From contig NZ_SNZF01000024.1 in NCBI RefSeq assembly GCF_004363725.1, positions 1 to 64,000 on the forward strand: a stretch of DNA of 64,000 nt, written 5' to 3'. This document shows positions 28,144 through 39,835 of the stretch, piece by piece. Within the stretch, counting starts at the first letter, position 1; each line of letters begins with the position of its first letter. Position numbers and translations under genes: made by a program. This DNA is from Aquamicrobium defluvii (GTDB taxonomy: Bacteria > Pseudomonadota > Alphaproteobacteria > Rhizobiales > Rhizobiaceae). The notes beneath the pieces are model-generated. The model was not told the origin of the DNA. It ran no database searches and saw nothing but the letters and a program-made list of their open reading frames with translations.

Positions 28144-28353
28144 TCAGGCCGCCTGAAGAGATCCAGCGGACGACTTGCCGGTGCGGCGGTCCTGCTCGAT
28201 CTCAAAGCTTACCTTCTGTCCGTCGGCGAGCTCGGTAAGACCGGCGCGCTGCACGGCAGAGATGTGGACGAAAACGTCCGGGCCACCATTGTCAGGCTGG
28301 ATGAAACCGTAGCCCTTGGTAGCGTTGAACCACTTGACGGTTCCAGTTGCCAT
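28144..28353 (-). CDS. cspA: Cold-shock domain protein
   Basis: A 69-residue single cold-shock domain protein, an RNA/single-stranded-DNA chaperone. Both nucleic-acid-binding motifs are present: RNP1 as KGYGFIQP (13-20) and RNP2 as VFVHISAV (27-34). The ATG at 28353 begins MATGTVKWFNATKG. A promoter-like pair lies at 28497-28524, which would give a leader of about 137 bases. Long leaders are typical of cold-regulated csp mRNAs. Which of the several csp paralogues this is cannot be decided here. Confidence 0.95.
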   Translation of the reverse strand: MATGTVKWFNATKGYGFIQPDNGGPDVFVHISAVQRAGLTELADGQKVSFEIEQDRRTGKSSAGSLQAA

Positions 28354-28496
28354 TTGCGTATTCCTTCAGGTTCGCTGCTTTGGTCTGTGACCGGAAAGCC
28401 ATCCGGCCGGTGGTATCGAAATTTTGGAGATAGACGGCAGCAAGCTCTTAGGAACGCGCGGCCCGGATCGATCGGCCGAAAATATCAACGGAACGC

Positions 28497-28524
28497 ATAT
28501 AGCGATTGCTTGCGGCCAAAACAA
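28497..28524 (-). promoter_or_regulatory. Candidate cspA promoter
   Basis: On the minus strand TTGTTT (28524-28519) and CTATAT (28502-28497) are spaced by 16 bases; CTATAT is the alphaproteobacterial -10 consensus. The start would fall near 28490, far upstream of the cspA ATG. Confidence 0.5.
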
Positions 28525-28611
28525 GGGGCTGCGATAAACGGGATTCTGCCATCCTGCGGAACAAGATCCGCCGGGATCGCGTTTCAAAAGCCTCTCGAGG
28601 CGGAGGATGCC

Positions 28612-28959
28612 ATGAAAATCTTTCCTCTCTGCAAGATCGCTTTCGCCGGTCTGGGGTTGTGCCTGATCGCGGCGCAGGCGCAGGCAATTTCCCGCTACGA
28701 CCCGACGCGCATGAGCTGCGACGGCGTGCAGGCCCGCGTGGCGCGCGAGGGAGCGGTGATCCTGCGCTACAGCTCGGCGCGCAATCCGAACCTGCCGATC
28801 TACGACCGCTACGTCAGCGACAGCCGCTTCTGCCCGGCCGGACAGGTGCGCGCACGCGCCTATGTGCCGAGCGCGGATGCGCGTTCGTGCCCGGTCTACA
28901 AGTGCAAGCAGCCGGAGTTCGAGCGGCGCGGCCGTATCTGGCGCTTCGGCCGGGACTGA
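28612..28959 (+). CDS. Small secreted cysteine-containing protein of unknown function
   Basis: A 115-residue protein that I do not recognise beyond its general type. Residues 1-23 are a signal peptide ending AAQAQA. The mature part has four cysteines (SCDGV, RFCPAG, RSCPVYKCKQ), which could form two disulfides, and is rich in arginine and tyrosine. ATG 28612 has CGGAGG upstream. It is divergent from cspA and ends 3 bases before the convergent ogt stop. Confidence 0.75.
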   Translation: MKIFPLCKIAFAGLGLCLIAAQAQAISRYDPTRMSCDGVQARVAREGAVILRYSSARNPNLPIYDRYVSDSRFCPAGQVRARAYVPSADARSCPVYKCKQPEFERRGRIWRFGRD

Positions 28960-28962
28960 CAT

Positions 28963-29550
28963 TCAAAACCCGAACGAGGTCTGTGCCGGCGGCGGCGGGC
29001 CGACACGGACGCCTTCAAGTTCGAGCATCTTTTCCTTGGTCGCCGCGCCGCCGGGCGCGGAAAAGCCGCCGATCCTGCCGCCTGCCGCAACGATGCGGTG
29101 GCAGGGCACCACCAGCGGAACCGGGTTGGCGCCGAGCGCCGCGCCGGTTTCGCGCGCCATGCCCTCGTGCCCGGCGCGCCGGGCGAGTTCCCCGTAGGTG
29201 ACGACTTCGCCGAAACGCAGGCGGCGCGCGGCCGCGTAGATGTCGAGGCGGAAGGCGTCCACGCCGGCAAGATCGACCGGGACTTCGGAAAAATCGACGT
29301 TGTTCCCGGCGAAATAGGTTTCGATGCGGGAAACCAGCTTCGCCACCCAGCCTGGGGGCTGTTCCGCCAGCGGACCGTGGCCCGCCAGACGCCGTTCGAC
29401 GCGTGCGCGGCTTTTTTCCGGGAGGCACAGGCGCGTGATGCCCGCCGCACCCCAGGCGAAGCCGGAAAAGCCAAGGTTTGTAAGGAAGACCGCGTGCCCG
29501 GCGGCTGCCATTCCGGAGGTGTCTTCGGCGGGATTGTTACACATTGTCAT
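28963..29550 (-). CDS. ogt: Methylated-DNA--[protein]-cysteine S-methyltransferase
   Basis: A 195-residue suicide DNA-repair protein that removes O6-alkyl groups from guanine onto its own cysteine. The acceptor is C150 in the VVPCHRIV motif, and the helix-turn-helix segment TYGELARRAGHEGMARETGAALGANP (about 118-143) precedes it. The N-terminal part (residues 20-95) is longer and less conserved than in E. coli Ogt, as is common in this group. The last residues (GPPPPAQTSFGF) are an extra proline-rich tail. Confidence 0.92.
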   Translation of the reverse strand: MTMCNNPAEDTSGMAAAGHAVFLTNLGFSGFAWGAAGITRLCLPEKSRARVERRLAGHGPLAEQPPGWVAKLVSRIETYFAGNNVDFSEVPVDLAGVDAFRLDIYAAARRLRFGEVVTYGELARRAGHEGMARETGAALGANPVPLVVPCHRIVAAGGRIGGFSAPGGAATKEKMLELEGVRVGPPPPAQTSFGF

Positions 29551-29664
29551 ATTATCTCATTCGACGGGCCGTCCCACCACCCGAAAACCATGCACCCGCA
29601 GGTTGCCCGGTGGAATCGGCTGGTGTAAGGAGCGATCAACCGAACAACGGACTTCGAACCGCTC

Positions 29665-30474
29665 TTGCCAGCGAAGCTCAAAATCGTCGCCTTCGGCATG
29701 GTGCTTGCAGCGCTTGGCGTTTCCGGCTGCACGACCACCTCGCAGACCACGCAAAACTTTGCCGAGACGAGCGAAGCCGATGCCGACGCCGGCTTCGTGA
29801 TGCCGTTGCCGGAGACGGTGGCGGTCCTGCCCGAGAGCGCCTTTGCCGATGGCTCGCGCAGCGCCGATCTGGCCGCCCTGCCGGCACCCTCGCAGCCCGG
29901 CGAAGCGGCCCCGGTGATGGCGCTTGCGCCGCAGTCCGCCGCATCCCCGATCCAGCTTGCTTCCGCAGCCGCGATGCCGCGCGCGGAGCCGGCGGTGCTG
30001 ACCACGGCCACCGATGCGGCACCCGCCCCGCGCGGCCATGTCGACGGGCTGATCGCCAAATACGCCAATGTCTACGGCCTGCCGGAGCAGTTCGTGCGCC
30101 GCGTGGTGAAGCGCGAAAGCACCTTCAACCCGAAAGCCTACAATAACGGCCATTGGGGCCTGATGCAGATCAAGCACGCGACGGCGCGCGGCATGGGCTA
30201 TGACGGCCCGGCCAACGGATTGCTCGATGCCGAGACCAACCTGAAATATGCGGTGAAATATCTGCGCGGGGCATGGCTGGTGGCCGATGGCGATGAAAAC
30301 CGCGCCGACCGGCTCTATCAGACCGGCTATTACTACCACGCCAAGAAGCGCGGAATGCTGGAAATCACCGGCCTCGGCAAGGACCGCAAGCGCCGCCGCG
30401 ACCCGGCTGCCGCCACTCCGGCGCTTCTGGTGGAAACACCGCAACAGGTCGAGCTGCCGGTCGCGCTGAACTGA
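29665..30474 (+). CDS. Lytic transglycosylase (SLT domain) lipoprotein
   Basis: A protein of about 269 residues that cleaves peptidoglycan glycan strands with anhydro-muropeptide formation. The N-terminus (KLKIVAFGMVLAALGVSGC) is a lipoprotein signal with a VSGC lipobox. A 95-residue Ala/Pro/Glu-rich linker follows. The SLT domain begins at IAKYANVYGLPEQFVRRVVKRESTFNP, where the glutamate of KRESTFNP is the catalytic acid, then GHWGLMQIK and NLKYAVKYLRGAW. TTG 29665 is chosen because it keeps the basic start of the signal; ATG 29698 would truncate it. Confidence 0.88.
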   Translation: MPAKLKIVAFGMVLAALGVSGCTTTSQTTQNFAETSEADADAGFVMPLPETVAVLPESAFADGSRSADLAALPAPSQPGEAAPVMALAPQSAASPIQLASAAAMPRAEPAVLTTATDAAPAPRGHVDGLIAKYANVYGLPEQFVRRVVKRESTFNPKAYNNGHWGLMQIKHATARGMGYDGPANGLLDAETNLKYAVKYLRGAWLVADGDENRADRLYQTGYYYHAKKRGMLEITGLGKDRKRRRDPAAATPALLVETPQQVELPVALN

Positions 30475-31185
30475 TCCTTCCGTCATTGCTGTCCGTTTCT
30501 TCCGTGCGTGTGCTGGCATGGGCTGTGCGTGTGCGTTGCCACGCCCGGAAAACCGTCTGGCCATTGATCGGATCGGGATGACGGGCGGCCGCTCGGTCGC
30601 TCATCTGAAGTTTGTGGTGCGGCCTTGCAGCCGCCCGTCCGACGTCCTACCGGGCCCGGCGGGCACGCAGCGCTCGAAGCCCGCGCGACGCCGTTGCCGG
30701 CATCCACGCGGAATGGACCGACCCGTTCCCGTCTCCGGTACGGATTGAGCCGGACTGCCGCATTACCGGACAGTCCAGCCTGCGGCGAACCATCGGTCCC
30801 TTCGCCAGGCGCTCCCGGTCGGCCCTTGCCCTCACGTTCAGGGTTCGGAGCCGCGTCGTCCCATCCCCCGCCAGCCACCGTCATGACCGGCGGTCCCGCG
30901 GGAAGGGCACTGACATGATAAGCGCTGAGGGGAGGGTGGGGATAAAAGCGGGCGCGGAATGCTTGCCACCCATGCAGAGCGGAGTTCCTTATCCTTGCCT
31001 GCATCCTCCATCCGTGGCATCAGGGCAGCATGAAATCCGCCGACTGTACCACCTGAACCCGCTTCCGCGTTTTCGACGCGAGAAGCTTCGTGCCGGCTTT
31101 CAGCGGAATGCCGGCGGGTTCAGTTATGCCATGACATGTGCGCCAGAGCGGCGGCCAGTCTGGCACCTTCAATGGTACTTTTCTC
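30475..31185. other. 711-base stretch without a recognisable gene
   Basis: Several long open frames run through this GC-rich region on both strands. Their products (arginine/proline-rich, no domain, no ribosome site) look like frame shadows. It contains a long-stem hairpin at 30580-30639. It may be a decayed gene, but I cannot name the parent. Confidence 0.4.
30580..30639. other. 60-base element closed by a 10-bp stem
   Basis: GACGGGCGGC (30580-30589) and GCCGCCCGTC (30630-30639) are perfect complements enclosing 40 bases. There is no terminator after it. It could be a structured RNA or a chance pairing in GC-rich sequence. Confidence 0.3.
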
Positions 31186-31821
31186 ATGACAAATTTCTTC
31201 GAAAGCCCGTTCCGGGGCATCACGCTCGACAGGCAGGTGACCAATCCGAACATCGTCGTCGGCCGCTACAGCTACTATTCGGGCTATTACCACGGCCACA
31301 GTTTTGACGACTGCGCCCGCTTTCTGCTTCCCGACGAAGGTGCGGACAGGCTGATCGTCGGCAGCTTCTGCTCGATCGGGTCCGGTGCGGCCTTCATCAT
31401 GGCGGGCAACCAGGGCCATCGCCACGACTGGATCAGCACCTTTCCGTTCCATTTCATGAACGAGGTGCCGGCCTTTGCCGGTGCCGGGAACGGATATGCC
31501 GCCGCCGGCGATACTGTGATCGGCAGCGATGTGTGGATCGGTTCCGAAGCCATCGTCATGCCGGGCGTCTCCATCGGCCACGGGGCGGTGATCGGCACGC
31601 GCGCGCTGGTGACGCGGGATGTCGAGCCCTATGCCATCGTCGGCGGAAATCCGGGCAACGTAATCCGCAAGCGCTTCGGCGACGCCGATATAGAGCGGCT
31701 GCTGGAAATGGCATGGTGGGACTGGAGCGACGACCGGCTGCATGACGCGATGCCGGTGCTGACCAGCGGCGATGTGGAGGGCCTGTACCGGCATTGGCAG
31801 GCTGCCGGACCGGAGCGATAA
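31186..31821 (+). CDS. catB: Type B chloramphenicol O-acetyltransferase (xenobiotic acetyltransferase)
   Basis: A 211-residue left-handed beta-helix acetyltransferase of the CatB/XAT class, which moves acetyl from acetyl-CoA to chloramphenicol or similar hydroxyls. The family signature is almost unchanged: NFFESPFRG at the start, NPNIVVGRYSYYSGYYHGHSFDDCARF (20-46), and SFCSIGSGAAFIMAGNQGHRHDW, with the catalytic histidine of NQGHR at 78. Hexapeptide repeats follow (VIGSDVWIGSEAIVMPGVSIGHGAVIG). The gene is not in an integron or transposon here, so it is a resident chromosomal copy like that of Agrobacterium. Resistance in the host is inferred only. Confidence 0.93.
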   Translation: MTNFFESPFRGITLDRQVTNPNIVVGRYSYYSGYYHGHSFDDCARFLLPDEGADRLIVGSFCSIGSGAAFIMAGNQGHRHDWISTFPFHFMNEVPAFAGAGNGYAAAGDTVIGSDVWIGSEAIVMPGVSIGHGAVIGTRALVTRDVEPYAIVGGNPGNVIRKRFGDADIERLLEMAWWDWSDDRLHDAMPVLTSGDVEGLYRHWQAAGPER

Positions 31822-31835
31822 GGCCGGCGGGGGCT

Positions 31836-32492
31836 CTATTCGCCCGCCGATGAAGCGAGAAACACGGCCCGCTGCGCCTCGAATGCGCGCCGGAAGGCTG
31901 GCCGGGCCTCGCCGCGGGCGACATAGGCCGCAAGGTTCGGATGGTCTTCCAGTAGCCCCGATCCATTCAGCCGGCGCAGCACCGTGACCATCATGAGGTC
32001 GCCGGCGCTGAAGGCGCCGTCCAGCCAGCCGCCGTCGCCAAGGCGGCAGGAAAGCTGCGCCAGCCGCACGCGGATGCGGTCCCGGAGGAAGGACAGGCGC
32101 TCCTCGCAAAACCACGGCTGGCCATGCTCCACATAAGACGCCTGTTCATGCTCGACGATGGGCGGTTCCACCGTGTTGAGGGCGGCGAAGATCCACATGA
32201 TCGCGCGGGCCCGGCCATGTTCGCCGCCCGGCAGCAGGCCGGCATGGCGCTCCGCGATATGGAGAACGATCGCGCCGGATTCGAAGAGGACGAGGCCGTC
32301 TTCCTCGTAGGTCGGAATCTGCCCGAAAGGCTGGAGCCTGCGGTGCGCGGGCTCCTTCAGGCCGCGAAACGAAACAAGACGGGCATGGTAGGGCTGGCCA
32401 GCCTCTTCCAGCGCCCAGCGAACGGGCATGTCGCGTGCGTGCCCGCTGCCCCCATCTGGCGAGCGTTCAAAAACGGTGATGGTTGGGATCAT
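31836..32492 (-). CDS. Glutathione S-transferase family protein
   Basis: A 218-residue GST. The N-terminal thioredoxin-like domain (1-80) includes HARDMPVRWALEEAGQPYHARLV and the glutathione-binding PFGQIPTYEEDGLVLFESGAIVLHIAERH. The C-terminal helical domain (about 90-210) includes DGGWLDGAFSAGDLMMVTVLRRL. It is the last gene of a TetR-SRPBCC-GST unit, 54 bases after the SRPBCC gene. ATG 32492 is chosen; upstream residues in the longer frame are not homologous. It is probably induced with that operon. Confidence 0.9.
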   Translation of the reverse strand: MIPTITVFERSPDGGSGHARDMPVRWALEEAGQPYHARLVSFRGLKEPAHRRLQPFGQIPTYEEDGLVLFESGAIVLHIAERHAGLLPGGEHGRARAIMWIFAALNTVEPPIVEHEQASYVEHGQPWFCEERLSFLRDRIRVRLAQLSCRLGDGGWLDGAFSAGDLMMVTVLRRLNGSGLLEDHPNLAAYVARGEARPAFRRAFEAQRAVFLASSAGE

Positions 32493-32546
32493 CGCAATGC
32501 TCCCTGTGCGGGTGGAAGGAGGCAGGCCGCCAACGGCCATGGGCGG

Positions 32547-32990
32547 CTATTCGTTGATCTCCGGCTCCACGAGCTTCGCCAGCTTGTGCAGGGAATCCTG
32601 CCAGCCGAGATAGCACGCATCCGGCGGGATGATGTCGGGCACGCCTTCCTGCTCGATATTTACCTCGGTGCCCATGGAAACGGCCTTCAGGGTGATGGTG
32701 ACGCGCATCTCGCCCGGCAGGTTCGGATCGTCGAACGAGTCGGTGTAGACAAGGCGCTCGCCCGGCACGAGATCGACATAGGTGCCGCCGAAGGAATGGC
32801 TCCGGCCGGTCGTGAAATTGCGGAAGGACATCCTGTGGCGCCCGCCCGCCTTCGCATCCATCTCATGGACGGTGCACAGGAAGCCATAGGGCGGAAGCCA
32901 GCTTGCGATGGCATCGGCTTCGGTGAAGGCGCGATAGACCTTTTCGGGCTTTGTGGCGATCACGCGATGAAGGCGGATTGTGCTGGGCAT
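32547..32990 (-). CDS. SRPBCC (AHSA1-like) protein
   Basis: A 147-residue START-fold protein of the AHSA1/polyketide-cyclase group. It starts IRLHRVIATKPEKVYRAFTEADAIASWLPPYGF, the standard opening strand-helix, and later has SHSFGGTYVDLVPGERLVYTDSFDD and CYLGWQDSLHKLAKLVEPEI at the C-terminal helix. Such proteins bind hydrophobic small molecules. It begins 23 bases after the TetR stop and lies in the same operon. Confidence 0.9.
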   Translation of the reverse strand: MPSTIRLHRVIATKPEKVYRAFTEADAIASWLPPYGFLCTVHEMDAKAGGRHRMSFRNFTTGRSHSFGGTYVDLVPGERLVYTDSFDDPNLPGEMRVTITLKAVSMGTEVNIEQEGVPDIIPPDACYLGWQDSLHKLAKLVEPEINE

Positions 32991-33013
32991 GTGACTTTCC
33001 TCCTGATGTGACT

Positions 33014-33640
33014 TTACGACTGACGTTCGGCAGCCCCCGGCCCGAAAAGCAGTTTCAGATAGCGTATGAGATGGTCGATGCTGTCGGCGGCGACGGCGGC
33101 GCCGCCTTTCGCCTTGGCGAGAATGAAGGCGCCCTGAAGAACGGCCTGCGTGTGCAGCGCCAGCGAAGCGGCGCTCCAGTCCGCCGCAAGAGCGCGATCG
33201 CGCATCGCGGCCTCGATGTCGGGTTCAAGGGCCGCCGCATGGTCGCTGATGCTTGCGTTGCATGCCTCGCGGATGGCAGGGGCGGTCTCGTAACTTTCCT
33301 GAACCATGGTGCCGACAAGACAGGTGAATTCCGGTACGCCGCCTTGCAGCAGGGCCTTGCGGAACTCCAGATAGCCGATGATGCGCGCCAGCGGATCGGC
33401 ATGCTCGTGATAGGGGGCCTGCGCGAACAGCGCGCCGGTGATCTGCGACCAGTGGTTCGCCGCAGCGACGCCAAGCTCTTCCTTGCTTTTGAAATGATGG
33501 AAGAACGCGCCCTTGGTGACGCCTGCCGCCGCGCACAATTCGTCAACTGAGGTGGCCGAGTAGCCCTTGGTGCGGATCACGGACAGGGCTGCATCCAGCA
33601 GTTTTTGCCTGGCATCCTGTCTGGTGGCGACCTTCGGCAT
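33014..33640 (-). CDS. TetR/AcrR-family transcriptional regulator
   Basis: A 208-residue repressor with the N-terminal TetR HTH (residues 8-55: ARQKLLDAALSVIRTKGYSATSVDELCAAAGVTKGAFFHHFKSKEELG) and a C-terminal ligand-binding helical domain of the TetR_C_16-like type (LVGTMVQESYETAPAIREAC). It is the first gene of an operon with SRPBCC and GST genes. A palindrome upstream (33662-33683) is its likely operator, so it probably represses its own unit until a xenobiotic ligand binds. Confidence 0.92.
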   Translation of the reverse strand: MPKVATRQDARQKLLDAALSVIRTKGYSATSVDELCAAAGVTKGAFFHHFKSKEELGVAAANHWSQITGALFAQAPYHEHADPLARIIGYLEFRKALLQGGVPEFTCLVGTMVQESYETAPAIREACNASISDHAAALEPDIEAAMRDRALAADWSAASLALHTQAVLQGAFILAKAKGGAAVAADSIDHLIRYLKLLFGPGAAERQS

Positions 33641-33661
33641 GGTGTTCTCCCTTGAAAATAT

Positions 33662-33683
33662 ACATACCGACCAGTTGGTATGT
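33662..33683. promoter_or_regulatory. TetR operator upstream of the TetR-SRPBCC-GST operon
   Basis: A 22-base palindrome, with half-sites ACATACCGACC and AGTTGGTATGT, matches at 9 of 11 positions. It is centred 33 bases upstream of the TetR start codon. This is a classical TetR-family site with a CATACC...GGTATG core. Confidence 0.65.
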
Positions 33684-33813
33684 TGTCAACTGAAGACGTT
33701 GGAGGCGGGTGCGGGTTATCCGTCAGCGGAAAGGGGATGCGTTCGCCCGAGGCATTGCGGAAGGCATTGGGACGCAGGAGACGACGCGCGGATGGCTGCG
33801 AGCGCAGCCGGCA

Positions 33814-34851
33814 TCAGGTCAGGGCCTGCCGTTCCGGCCGGGCCCTGTTCCGGTCACGCCATGTTGCGGGGCTCAATGAGGTTACGCGGCGAAATTCGCG
33901 ATTGAAGTTGGATTTGGTCTGAAAGCCGGAGTCCAGCATGGCCGTCGTGACGGAAACGTCGGGCCGCAGCAGCAAGCGGCAAGCTTCCGCGATCCTGTGA
34001 TCGTTGATGTATTGCGAAACGTTCTTGCCAGCCATGCGGTTGATCGCGCCGGAAATCTGTCTCGCAGGAAGGCCGGCACGACGCGCCAGCCGCGAAAGCG
34101 TCAGGTTGTCGTCGAGATAGAGCTTATGTTCGGCGAGCAGGCGCTCGACGCGGTCGAGGACCTCCCTGTCCAGTTCGGCGCAGGCGGTCTGGACGGGCTC
34201 CTGCGCCGGCTCGGGGAAGGCTTTCGCGCCTGCGGCGACAAGGGTGGTTGCGCCGATCATCAAGAGGCCGAGCAGGCTGCCGTTGCCGGCGATCAGAGCG
34301 GCATGATCGCCCCGCGTCCATTCGAAATCCAGCCAGATCGTCAGATCGAACAGTGCGGACATGCAGAGTGCGGCGGCCGCCATGACGAGCGCCCGGTGGG
34401 CGGCGACTGCCCTGTCGAAGCGTGCTTCGTCGAGCGAGTCCGGCCCGCGCCGCCCAAGCTGCAACAGCGCGATGGCATAGCCGAGGAACAGCGCGACCAG
34501 CGCAATGTCGATGGACTGGGGGGCGGTGACCAGAAGCAATGCGATGGCCACGGGCGGCAGCCAGTGCAGCCATGAATTCGCCTCGGGCTCCGCATCGTTG
34601 CGCGCGATCAGGCAGCGGAAGCTCGCCAGCGTGAGCGGCGGCACACACGCCGCCAGAACGGGCAGAACATAGCGCAGGACCGTTAGATCGTAGCCCCAGC
34701 GCAATCCAACCAGAAAGGTCTGGGTGGCGCACAGGGCGATGAGGGCCAGAAATGGCCGATTGGCCTTTCCCTGATCGGTCGTGCGTAACAGCGCCGCCAG
34801 CAGGATCAGCAGCAGCAATGCGACGACGAAAGGCAGTGGAACGAAGATCAT
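33814..34851 (-). CDS. AraC-family regulator with N-terminal membrane domain
   Basis: A regulator of about 345 residues with about six or seven membrane helices (residues 1-215, starting MIFVPLPFVVALLLLILLAALL). The C-terminal AraC HTH pair (about 245-345) reads LYLDDNLTLSRLARRAGLPARQISGAINRMAGKNVSQYINDHRIAEACRLL, then VTTAMLDSGFQTKSNFNREFRRVTSLSPATWR. Membrane-bound AraC proteins sense signals at the envelope. It is divergent from an alpha/beta hydrolase gene (137 bases between starts), a likely target. The start is uncertain; a longer frame reaches 34977. Confidence 0.88.
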   Translation of the reverse strand: MIFVPLPFVVALLLLILLAALLRTTDQGKANRPFLALIALCATQTFLVGLRWGYDLTVLRYVLPVLAACVPPLTLASFRCLIARNDAEPEANSWLHWLPPVAIALLLVTAPQSIDIALVALFLGYAIALLQLGRRGPDSLDEARFDRAVAAHRALVMAAAALCMSALFDLTIWLDFEWTRGDHAALIAGNGSLLGLLMIGATTLVAAGAKAFPEPAQEPVQTACAELDREVLDRVERLLAEHKLYLDDNLTLSRLARRAGLPARQISGAINRMAGKNVSQYINDHRIAEACRLLLRPDVSVTTAMLDSGFQTKSNFNREFRRVTSLSPATWRDRNRARPERQALT

Positions 34852-34988
34852 CTGACGTGAGTGGCCTGGCAATCGGATGTCGATAATGGCCCGGATCGCG
34901 ATCGGGAACGACCTGAATCGCGATCGAGGAGGCATCGGAAGCGCAACGCCTGCAATTTGCTCCCGTCCTTTCAACACGGGAAACCAAC

Positions 34989-36062
34989 ATGTTCAATATC
35001 CAAACGTTCTGCGCCGCTGCATTCGCGGCCGCGCTGGCCACCCCCTCCATGGCGGCCGATGTCGGCGTGCGCCAGATTTCACTCACTGCTGCCCCGACCG
35101 ATTACGGCCGTGATCTGCATGTGACCGTCTGGTATCCCGCCGAGGGCGGCGGCGAGCCGGTCATGATTGGCGCCAACAGGGTGTTCGAGGGCGCGCCGGC
35201 AGTGCCCGACGCGCCACCGGCAAAGGGCCGGTTCCCGCTGGTGGTTCTGTCGCACGGCTCGGGCAGCCGCGTTCAGGGCATGAGCTGGCTGGCGACCGAA
35301 CTCGCCGAGGCGGGGTTCGTCGTGGCCGGTCCGAACCATCCCGGCACGACCAGCGGCTATTCGACACCGGGCGACACCCCGAAATTGTGGCAGCGAACGG
35401 CGGATCTGTCCGCCGTGATCGACAGGCTGACTGGTGACGGGCAATGGCAGGGCCTTGTCGATGCCGACAGGATCGGGGTCGTCGGCTTTTCGCTTGGCGG
35501 TGCGGCGGCCATGCTGAGCGTCGGCGCGCGCGCCGATCTGGAAGCCTATGCGCGCTATTGCGATGCGTATGAGGAGTGGGACTGCGCCTGGTATGCGGGC
35601 GGCATCGGCTATGTGAACGATGCGCGGGTGAAGGTCGGCAAGGTGGATCTGCGCACCATCGACAAGGAGCTGTTCCAGCAGTCGAATCTCGATCGCCGCA
35701 TCAAATCCGCCGTGCTCGTCGATCCGGGTCTGGCGCGGGCCTATGACGCTCAGAGCCTGAAGGAGATTTCCATTCCGATGAGCTTCATCAATCTGGGAAG
35801 CGCCGGCACCGTTCCGCCTGGCGTGATCGCCGACAGACTGGCTACGCTGACGCCGAACGGGACCTACGCCGCAGTCGCGGACGCCGTCCATTACAGCTTC
35901 CTGCCGGAATGCAGGGAAGGTGCTGCCGAGATTCTGAGATCGTCCGGGGAGGACGAGCCGATCTGCGAGGATGGCGGCGCGAGGTCGCGCGCCGATATTC
36001 ATGCCGAACTGGTGCGGCTGATACGCGGCGATCTGGAACGTACGCTCAAGGACGGGCGCTGA
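34989..36062 (+). CDS. Secreted alpha/beta-hydrolase (dienelactone hydrolase-like)
   Basis: A 357-residue exported hydrolase with a signal peptide ending in SMAAD. The nucleophile is S168 in GVVGFSLGGAA, and the oxyanion-side segment is VVLSHGSGSRVQGMSWLA (85-102). A final histidine is likely in VADAVHYSFL. Cysteines in AYARYCDAYEEWDCAW and elsewhere suggest disulfides, fitting a periplasmic protein. It resembles the predicted dienelactone-hydrolase group (COG4188), though no substrate is known. It shares a divergent promoter region with the AraC-type gene. Confidence 0.88.
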   Translation: MFNIQTFCAAAFAAALATPSMAADVGVRQISLTAAPTDYGRDLHVTVWYPAEGGGEPVMIGANRVFEGAPAVPDAPPAKGRFPLVVLSHGSGSRVQGMSWLATELAEAGFVVAGPNHPGTTSGYSTPGDTPKLWQRTADLSAVIDRLTGDGQWQGLVDADRIGVVGFSLGGAAAMLSVGARADLEAYARYCDAYEEWDCAWYAGGIGYVNDARVKVGKVDLRTIDKELFQQSNLDRRIKSAVLVDPGLARAYDAQSLKEISIPMSFINLGSAGTVPPGVIADRLATLTPNGTYAAVADAVHYSFLPECREGAAEILRSSGEDEPICEDGGARSRADIHAELVRLIRGDLERTLKDGR

Positions 36063-36117
36063 ACGCTTACGGAGCGCCGGCGAGATCAGTGGAATCATCG
36101 ACGTTGCGCGTGAAGCA

Positions 36118-36153
36118 CCCCACCCTTACCTCCCCTTGTGGGGAGGGGTGGGG
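36118..36153. repeat. GC-rich palindromic intergenic repeat, possible terminator
   Basis: CCTCCCC (36129-36135), a TTGT loop and GGGGAGG (36140-36146) form the inner stem. CCCCACC (36118-36124) and GGTGGGG (36147-36153) form the outer stem, with CTTA bulged out. I recognise this as the type of sequence repeated between genes in many rhizobial chromosomes. Here it lies between the convergent hydrolase and carB genes. Confidence 0.5.
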
Positions 36154-36190
36154 GCTTTGAAGCGTGGGGGTCTTCAGGTTCCGGCGCGCC

Positions 36191-39664
<3,474 letters not shown>

Positions 39665-39760
39665 GGCATGGTCCGTTGTGGCTGTGCACGCGAAACACCG
39701 GCGCCGGGTTTCCGGGTCGGTTCACGCTGCGTGGATTCTCAGTATCAGGCTAAGGGGGCC

Positions 39761-39788
39761 TTATAGGGGAGAGTTCGAACCGATGTAA
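39761..39788 (-). promoter_or_regulatory. Candidate carB promoter
   Basis: On the minus strand TTACAT (39788-39783) and CTATAA (39766-39761) are spaced by 16 bases. Initiation near 39755 would give a carB leader of about 90 bases. Confidence 0.35.
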
Positions 39789-39804
39789 CCCCGAAAAATG
39801 CATG

Positions 39805-39835
39805 TTTGCCCAGCCAATGCGCATGGCTGGGCAAA
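39805..39835. other. 12-bp perfect hairpin in the carB upstream region
   Basis: TTTGCCCAGCCA (39805-39816) and TGGCTGGGCAAA (39824-39835) pair fully over a 7-base loop, ATGCGCA. It lies upstream of the candidate carB promoter and has no T run, so it may be an operator or a cruciform-forming site rather than a terminator. Confidence 0.4.

Noticed and set aside
30800..30930. Possible cobalamin-type riboswitch because of GGCACTGACA-like text
   Set aside because: The other conserved boxes of that riboswitch are absent on both strands and no B12 gene follows.
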